From: Bowmanella pacifica | Lineage (GTDB): Bacteria; Pseudomonadota; Gammaproteobacteria; Enterobacterales; Alteromonadaceae | Assembly: GCF_014645355.1 (NCBI RefSeq) | Contig: NZ_BMLS01000004.1 | Location: forward strand, 186,001-250,000 | Length of the DNA: 64,000 nt | Reading direction: 5' to 3' | Shown: in pieces, positions 58,828 to 64,000 of the stretch | How positions within the stretch are numbered: the first letter of the stretch is position 1 | Layout of the letters: each line of letters opens with the position of its first letter | Position numbers and translations under genes: made by a program | The notes under the pieces: generated by a model | Seen by the model: the letters and a program-made list of their open reading frames with translations, nothing else | The model's database searches: none | Told to the model about the DNA's origin: nothing

Positions 58828-60203
58828 AAAATATCGCTATAGCCCTGTGCGCGCTGCTGCTGAGTGGTACCAGCCTGGCAAAAGAGCTGCCACCAGCCGG
58901 TGGCCAGCCGAAAGATTTCAAACTGACCCAAACACGGGATATCCAGCTTGAAAACGGCTTGACGGTGACCTTTGTCCATTATGGAAAAACCCCGAAAGTC
59001 ACACTGCGGCTAATCACCGATACCGGCAACGTCGATGATAATGGCAAAGATGCTGTCTCCGACATCAGCTATCAATTGCTAACCGAAGGTAGCCAAAACC
59101 TCAGTGGCAAACAGATTGCTGAAGCCGCCGCTGACATGGGTGGACAGGTTAATACCTCAGTTGGCCCGAACAGCAGCTTCCTGCAAATGGATGTACTTAG
59201 TGAGTTCGCTCCCGATGCAGTAAATCTGTTAGCCGGGTTGGCATTACATCCAAAGTTTACAGAGTCAGACCTGCAGCGTGCTGTGACAAACTTTGTCAGA
59301 GACCTGAAAGTCAGTAAGTCTCAGGCACAGAGTCAGGCCACAGAGGCATTTTATCAGGCCCTGTATGGCACTCACCCCTATGCCAATGTACTTGCCGACG
59401 AAGCTAAGGTACAAGGGTTAACCCTGGCCGACGTGCGAGCTTATGTTGAGACCAACCTGGTGGCTAAACGCAGTCATTTATATGTCTCTGGTCAGTTTGA
59501 CGAAAAGCAGACCGAGCAGGCGATTCGCCAAGCCTTTGCCACTATGTCCGCAGGACAAAGCAGAACACTGGCCAAACCCGAGATGCAAGATAACGCCAGC
59601 CTGGTGTTTATTGACCGTCCTGAAGCGCCCCAGTCAACACTGCGCCTGGGACTGCCGGTGGTAGACCCCTCGCACCCTGACTATATCGGCCTGAACGTCA
59701 TGAATACCTTGTTGGGCGGCGCATTTTCCAGCCGTATTACCAGCAATATTCGTGAAGACAAGGGCTACACCTATTCCCCAGGCAGCAGCGTTGCGTCAAG
59801 GGTGGGAGCAGCCCTGTGGTATGAGGCCGCAGATGTGACCGCCGAGTCCACCGGCGCAGCCATTGCCGAGATCGTCAAAGAAATTAAGCGTCTGCAAACT
59901 GAAGCACCGTCGGTGGCAGAACTGGATGGCTTCAAAAACTACCTGTCGGGTATTTACGTGCTGCAAAACTCTTCCCGTACCGCCATTATTAACCAGCTGT
60001 GGAATTTAAAGAGCCATGGCTTGCCCTTGTCGCGGTTGGAAACCTACTTGCAAAGCGTTAACGCCCTGACACCGGAGCAGGTGTCTGCATTAGCGGCTAA
60101 GTATCTGCCCATGGATAAGATGACCCTGGTGGTTGTCGGCGATCCATCGGTGCGCGAGCAACTAACACAAGTCCCTGAACTAAAAGAGTTATTTAAGCTC
60201 TAA
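58824..60203 (+). CDS. M16-family protein lacking the zinc motif, exported
   Basis: A 459-residue M16 homologue with a signal peptide (MKNIAIALCALLLSGTSLA). Where the active partner has HxxEH, this one reads DISYQLLTEGSQNLSGKQ, with no zinc ligands, so it is expected to be catalytically inactive and to serve as the partner subunit. GGAFSSRITSNIREDKGYTY is the family's arginine/tyrosine substrate-binding segment, retained here. It overlaps the active partner by four bases, fitting a coupled two-subunit enzyme. Confidence 0.9.
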   Translation: MKNIAIALCALLLSGTSLAKELPPAGGQPKDFKLTQTRDIQLENGLTVTFVHYGKTPKVTLRLITDTGNVDDNGKDAVSDISYQLLTEGSQNLSGKQIAEAAADMGGQVNTSVGPNSSFLQMDVLSEFAPDAVNLLAGLALHPKFTESDLQRAVTNFVRDLKVSKSQAQSQATEAFYQALYGTHPYANVLADEAKVQGLTLADVRAYVETNLVAKRSHLYVSGQFDEKQTEQAIRQAFATMSAGQSRTLAKPEMQDNASLVFIDRPEAPQSTLRLGLPVVDPSHPDYIGLNVMNTLLGGAFSSRITSNIREDKGYTYSPGSSVASRVGAALWYEAADVTAESTGAAIAEIVKEIKRLQTEAPSVAELDGFKNYLSGIYVLQNSSRTAIINQLWNLKSHGLPLSRLETYLQSVNALTPEQVSALAAKYLPMDKMTLVVVGDPSVREQLTQVPELKELFKL

Positions 60204-60212
60204 GAAAAAACC

Positions 60213-60236
60213 GATCGGCGCCTAGTGGCGCCGATC
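60213..60236. terminator. Hairpin after the M16 pair
   Basis: GATCGGCGCC, loop TAGT, GGCGCCGATC: a perfect 10-base stem. It has no T run on the plus strand side; A-rich sequence precedes it, so it would look like a terminator on the minus strand. It separates the peptidase operon from the transporter genes. Confidence 0.6.
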
Positions 60237-60306
60237 CAATAATAATCCCTGGTTCCATCACACCTTTAGCGATGACTATTCCAGCGTAACACTGCAAGTG
60301 ATATGG

Positions 60307-60984
60307 ATGATCGAAGTACAAGCATTAAGCCGTCATTACGGTAGCGGGGAAAGCCGCGTTGTCGCCCTCGATGAGGTGTCACTGCGCATCGACGAAAATG
60401 AATTTGTTGCCATTATGGGGACGTCAGGGTCCGGCAAATCCACCTTGATGAATATTCTCGGTTGTCTGGACTCACCCTCAGGTGGCCACTACCGCCTGTC
60501 CGGGCAGGATATCGCCAGCATGGACGATGAATCCTTGTCCACAATCCGCAACCAACAAATCGGCTTCATTTTCCAAACCTTTCATCTGCTGCCCCGGCTC
60601 TCGGCCCTGCAGAATGTCATGTTGCCGCTGCGTTATTCGGACATTTCTCTGCCCGCCGCCCAACAGCGCGCCGCCGCCATGTTGGACAAAGTTGGTTTGG
60701 GACATCGCAGTCACCACAAACCTTTTGAGATGTCAGGTGGCCAGCGCCAGCGTGTAGCCATTGCCCGAGCCTTGATTAATAACCCCAAGGTAATTTTTGC
60801 CGATGAGCCCACTGGTAACCTCGACACCCGTACCTCAGAAGAAATCATGGAGTTGCTATGTGGTTTACATCAACAAGGACAAACCATAGTCATGGTCACC
60901 CATGAGGAGGACATTGCCGCTCATGCCCAACGTATTATCCGCATGAAAGACGGCCTGGTGGTGGAGGACAGCAAATGCAATTGA
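60307..60984 (+). CDS. ABC transporter ATPase (MacB/LolD type)
   Basis: A 225-residue nucleotide-binding subunit of the FtsE/LolD/MacB class. Walker A is [16 protein letters not shown], the Q-loop is [19 protein letters not shown], the signature [16 protein letters not shown], Walker [13 protein letters not shown] and the H-loop VTHEEDIA. The start is uncertain (ATG at 60307 or GTG at 60298) with a weak ribosome-binding sequence. No permease is next to it in the window; three HlyD-type adaptor genes follow, and a permease is likely beyond the window end. This is an exporter-type arrangement. Confidence 0.93.
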   Translation: MIEVQALSRHYGSGESRVVALDEVSLRIDENEFVAIMGTSGSGKSTLMNILGCLDSPSGGHYRLSGQDIASMDDESLSTIRNQQIGFIFQTFHLLPRLSALQNVMLPLRYSDISLPAAQQRAAAMLDKVGLGHRSHHKPFEMSGGQRQRVAIARALINNPKVIFADEPTGNLDTRTSEEIMELLCGLHQQGQTIVMVTHEEDIAAHAQRIIRMKDGLVVEDSKCN

Positions 60985-61919
60985 AGTATCTCGCGCTGAT
61001 TTTGCTCGGCGGCCAACTACAAGCCTCTCCGCTGATTCTCAGTGGTCAGGTGCGGGCAGCCGAAAGCCAGGCATTTTATGCACCACGCACCGACAATTGG
61101 CGCGTGCAGGTTGACTGGCTAATGAAAGAGGGTCAGGTCGCCCAGATCGGTGAACCTGTGGTGGTATTTGACGGCAGCAGTATCCAAAACAGTATTGATC
61201 AGGAAGAAACCAGCCTGATCACTGCCCGTGAAGAACTGGTTCGTCAGCAGTCAGACGGCGAACTAAAAGTGCTTGAAGCCCAATCTGGGTTGCAACGTGC
61301 AGAGCTATTAGTACAAAAAGCACGCTTGGATGCCTCGGTGCCCAAAGGGACACACAGTGCGTTCGATTTTGAAAAATACCAGTTGGAACTGGAAAAAGCC
61401 CTGGTTGCCAGAACCAAGGCCGAAGACAAGCTGGAACAGGCCAGGCTCAGCCATCAAACCGCCATTGAAAAGCAGCAACTGAAAATTAGTAATCATGAAC
61501 GGCAGTTGGCCTATCACCGTCATAAATTATCGCTGATGAGTCAAACCGCCCAGCGCAGCGGCCCGGTGATTTACGCCGACCACCCCTGGACAGGGGAAAA
61601 AATGTTTACCGGTATCACCGCCCAGCCGGGCTGGCGCATCGCTGAGATTCCGGCTATCTCCGGCCTGTATGTTGAGGCTTGGGTGCACGAAGCTGACCAG
61701 ACAAAACTCATCGCAGGTCAAGACGCCACCTTGCGCTTTGACGCCTACCCCGGGCATCAGATAAACGCAACGCTAAAGGAAGTATCACAGCAACCAGAGC
61801 AGCGTCGTGAATGGGGCAATGATGCCTATTTTCGCAGTACTTTCACCTTCACAAATCCGCAAGACATTCAGCTACTGCCAGGCATGAGTGCGCAACTGGA
61901 ATTGAAGGGGGGGCAGTAG
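60975..61919 (+). CDS. HlyD-type adaptor 1 of the ABC system
   Basis: A 314-residue periplasmic adaptor. Residues 1-17 ([17 protein letters not shown]) form a signal peptide without a lipobox. A lipoyl-type half (DWLMKEGQVAQIGEPVVVFD) precedes a coiled coil (about 75-180, many Gln/Glu/Lys) and a beta-barrel segment (GLYVEAWVHEADQTKLIAGQ, LLPGMSAQLELKG). Its start overlaps the ATPase gene by ten bases, and the next adaptor begins two bases after its stop. The family connects inner-membrane exporters to outer-membrane channels. Confidence 0.85.
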   Translation: MQLKYLALILLGGQLQASPLILSGQVRAAESQAFYAPRTDNWRVQVDWLMKEGQVAQIGEPVVVFDGSSIQNSIDQEETSLITAREELVRQQSDGELKVLEAQSGLQRAELLVQKARLDASVPKGTHSAFDFEKYQLELEKALVARTKAEDKLEQARLSHQTAIEKQQLKISNHERQLAYHRHKLSLMSQTAQRSGPVIYADHPWTGEKMFTGITAQPGWRIAEIPAISGLYVEAWVHEADQTKLIAGQDATLRFDAYPGHQINATLKEVSQQPEQRREWGNDAYFRSTFTFTNPQDIQLLPGMSAQLELKGGQ

Positions 61920-61920
61920 C

Positions 61921-63069
61921 ATGAATCGCATCCTGTTGATCACCCTGTTTTCCTTATTGGCGGCATGTAGCCCGGAGTCTAGCTATCAGGTCAAACGCGA
62001 AAGCCTGACCAGTCATGTCGAAGCCAGCGGCGAGTTGAAGCCGTTACAGAGCAGTACCTTGGCGCCCCCGGCAGTAGCCCGCATGTGGCAGTTTCAAATT
62101 AAGCAGATGGCCACAGAGAACAGCAAGGTTAAAGAGGGCGAACTGGTGCTGGCATTTGATGACAAGCAAGTTCGCGACCGCATGCTGGATAAGCAAGCCG
62201 AGCTGGCTACGGCCAAAAAGGAGCTGGAAAACCAAAGCCTGAAACAAGAAGCCGATGAAGAGGAACTGAAACTGGCACTGGCCGAAATGCAAATGAACTT
62301 TGATAAGGCCAAACGCCGGGCCGACATTGTCGATAACTCACGCTCTGAGTTAGAGCGTCAGAAAAGTGTGCTGGATTTTAAAATCGCACAAATTGATTTG
62401 CATCTGGCCAACGAGAAGCTAAAACACCATCAGGCATCCAAGAAACGCAATATCAAACTGGCCAGTGCCAAAGTGGAGCGTCTGCAAGGCGATGTACGCG
62501 AGCTGAAGCAATCTATTGCCAAGCTGCAAGTGCATGCCCCCTTTGACGGAATCGTGCTGTACAAGGCCGACTGGAACGGCGAAAAGCCAGTGGTTGGCGA
62601 GTCGGTCAACTTTGGCCAGGCGGTGATGGAAATTGCCAAGCCCGACCAATTGCAAATTGTTGCCCAGATCCGGGAAGCAGACAGCGGCCAGGTGAAAGCC
62701 GGCCAGAAAGTTGACATTTTACTGTCCGGTAGCCAGGACATTGCATTAAGCGGCACGGTTGCCTCATTAGGACAAGTGTTCCGTAATATGTCCAGACAGG
62801 ACAAGCGTCGTATCATTGATGCTGCCATTGTGCTGGTTCATATCGACCTGAATACCATGCGGCCGGGCATGACCGCCAGGGTAAAAATTCAGGTTCAGCA
62901 ATTTGACCAAGCCCTGACCCTACCCCAGCATCTGGTCAAAACCGATGGCCAGCGTCACTGGGTACGGTTAACCGACGGTAGCGAGCGCGACGTAAAGCTC
63001 AGCTCGCTAACACAAGGACGGGCGGTGGTACAAAGCGGCCTGGATGAAGGAGAGAGTGTACTGCCATGA
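61921..63069 (+). CDS. HlyD-type adaptor 2, lipoprotein
   Basis: A 382-residue adaptor with a lipobox (LFSLLAACSPES, Cys about 16). After the first lipoyl-type half (MATENSKVKEGELVLAFDDK) comes a long coiled coil (about 80-195), then APFDGIVLYKADWNGEKPVV and beta-barrel parts (IREADSGQVKAGQKVDILLS, MRPGMTARVKIQV). It overlaps the following adaptor by four bases (ATGA). Together with its neighbours it represents an unusual three-adaptor set. Confidence 0.87.
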   Translation: MNRILLITLFSLLAACSPESSYQVKRESLTSHVEASGELKPLQSSTLAPPAVARMWQFQIKQMATENSKVKEGELVLAFDDKQVRDRMLDKQAELATAKKELENQSLKQEADEEELKLALAEMQMNFDKAKRRADIVDNSRSELERQKSVLDFKIAQIDLHLANEKLKHHQASKKRNIKLASAKVERLQGDVRELKQSIAKLQVHAPFDGIVLYKADWNGEKPVVGESVNFGQAVMEIAKPDQLQIVAQIREADSGQVKAGQKVDILLSGSQDIALSGTVASLGQVFRNMSRQDKRRIIDAAIVLVHIDLNTMRPGMTARVKIQVQQFDQALTLPQHLVKTDGQRHWVRLTDGSERDVKLSSLTQGRAVVQSGLDEGESVLP

Positions 63070-64000
63070 GGAGCCTAATTTGCCTGTCGAGTTTACTGCT
63101 GGTTGCCTGTAGCGAAGAAAGTAACCAGATTCCCTTGTATGAAGCACAGCGCCAAACCTTGTCGGTCATAGTGCCCGCCAGTGGTGAATTGTTTGCTGCT
63201 AAATCCGAAGCCCTTACCGCTCCCGCCTTTCGTAATGGCCCACAAAGCCTGGCCTGGCTGGCACCCGAATTTAGCCAGGTCAAAGCCGGTGATGTCATCG
63301 CCCGTTTTGACGGCGAAAGCCTGTCAGTCAGAGCCCAACAGTTTGAGCACAGAATTGCCCTGAGTAACCTGGATATCCAGGAAAAGGATGCCTCGCTGGC
63401 CACCGAAGGAGTGGCCATTACACAGGACATCGAACTGGTCGGCGAAGAGAAGCAGTTTGCCGAGCAATTTGCCATTGACGATGTGCAAATCCGCTCCAAG
63501 CTGGAAATTCTGGAATCCTTACAAAACAAAGAATATCTGACCGCGAAACAAGGCTATCTGCACTGGAAAGACGACAGCTTTAAACAAAGTTCAGCAGGAG
63601 AGCTAGGGCTGTTGGCCATGCAGAAATCGCAACATCAACAACGGCTCAACTCCTTCACCAGCAGCCTGGAACTGCTGGAAGTGCGTGCTCCTCATGATGG
63701 CACGCTGGTCTATTACGCGGACTGGTCCGGGCAAAAGCCCAGCGTTGGCCAAACCATGTGGCCAGGCTCCAAAATTGCCACCTTGCCAGATCTCAGCCTG
63801 GTCAAGGCCAAGCTGTTTGTGCTGGAGTCCGAAGCCTTGGATCTGGCTGCCGGTCAGGCCGTGAGCCTATATCTGGTGGCAAAACCACAGCTTGAACTAC
63901 AAGGCAAGGTAGAGAGCGTAGCCCCTATGCCTTCCAGTATCAGGCGCAATGACCCGCAAAAATACTATGAAGTAACCGTTAGCCTGGCTCAGCAGGATCC
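63066..64000 (+). CDS. HlyD-type adaptor 3, lipoprotein (3' end outside window)
   Basis: The frame is open from ATG 63066 to the window end, about 311 residues so far. A lipobox (SLLLVACSEES, Cys about 15) follows a short hydrophobic start. Its first lipoyl-type half (FSQVKAGDVIARFDGESLSV), a predicted coiled coil (about 85-185) and VRAPHDGTLVYYADWSGQKP resemble adaptor 2, whose counterpart reads HAPFDGIVLYKADWNGEKP, so the two look like paralogues. The missing 3' part should contain the end of the beta-barrel and membrane-proximal domain. Confidence 0.85.
   Translation, partial: MRSLICLSSLLLVACSEESNQIPLYEAQRQTLSVIVPASGELFAAKSEALTAPAFRNGPQSLAWLAPEFSQVKAGDVIARFDGESLSVRAQQFEHRIALSNLDIQEKDASLATEGVAITQDIELVGEEKQFAEQFAIDDVQIRSKLEILESLQNKEYLTAKQGYLHWKDDSFKQSSAGELGLLAMQKSQHQQRLNSFTSSLELLEVRAPHDGTLVYYADWSGQKPSVGQTMWPGSKIATLPDLSLVKAKLFVLESEALDLAAGQAVSLYLVAKPQLELQGKVESVAPMPSSIRRNDPQKYYEVTVSLAQQD

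Overview
The window looks like a contiguous chromosomal piece of a marine-type gammaproteobacterium, most likely Alteromonadales (Alteromonadaceae-like). The reasons are conserved gene order and protein similarity recognised from memory: hflK-hflC-yjeT-purA, divergent glnA/typA with ntrBC, hslVU, prkB-yhfA, ompR-envZ, fadBA and hutCUH/hutI are all close to their E. coli/Shewanella/Alteromonas counterparts. No rRNA, tRNA, phage, complete insertion sequence or CRISPR array was seen.

Layout. 0-6 kb: hflK (cut by the window edge), hflC, a kynureninase-like PLP enzyme, yjeT, purA, then a secreted unknown protein divergent from an ECF sigma factor. 6-16 kb: fadBA beta-oxidation operon, slt, pepQ, an M19 dipeptidase, fklB and a membrane-anchored unknown. 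16-21.3 kb: histidine utilisation (hutC-hutU-hutH divergent from hutI, with a HutC operator between them). 21.4-23.8 kb: an array of integron gene cassettes, with four recognisable attC sites, a probable fifth degraded one, four intact cassette genes and one probable 3' remnant. No integrase gene is present, so this is a CALIN-type element. 23.8-31.8 kb: accessory stretch with about 800 bases of apparently non-coding sequence, small membrane proteins, a methyltransferase, a Qnr-like pentapeptide-repeat protein, SnoaL-like, DUF2165, VOC, AraC and transglutaminase-like genes, ending at the core gene roxA/ycfD. 31.8-38.7 kb: ntrC, ntrB, a DUF4124 protein and glnA, with a sigma-54 promoter and paired NtrC sites, divergent from typA. 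38.7-45.5 kb: a 51-base tandem duplication, an RND efflux pair, a HutG-like ureohydrolase, rraA and a PAP2 phosphatase. 45.6-51.4 kb: a glycosyltransferase, a RimK/RimB-like/aspartoacylase-like group and a diguanylate cyclase. 51.4-57.2 kb: hslVU with a heat-shock promoter, prkB, an OsmC protein and ompR-envZ. 57.3-64 kb: two M16 peptidases, then an ABC ATPase followed by three consecutive HlyD-type adaptors, the last cut by the window end.

How the genes work together. Nitrogen handling is a theme: HutH, HutU, HutI and the distant HutG-like enzyme can take histidine to glutamate, which glutamine synthetase uses with ammonia under NtrBC control. The least described parts are the cassette array with its unknown secreted proteins, the Qnr-like protein nearby, the ligase/protease/deacylase group around rimK, and the ABC transporter with three adaptor paralogues.
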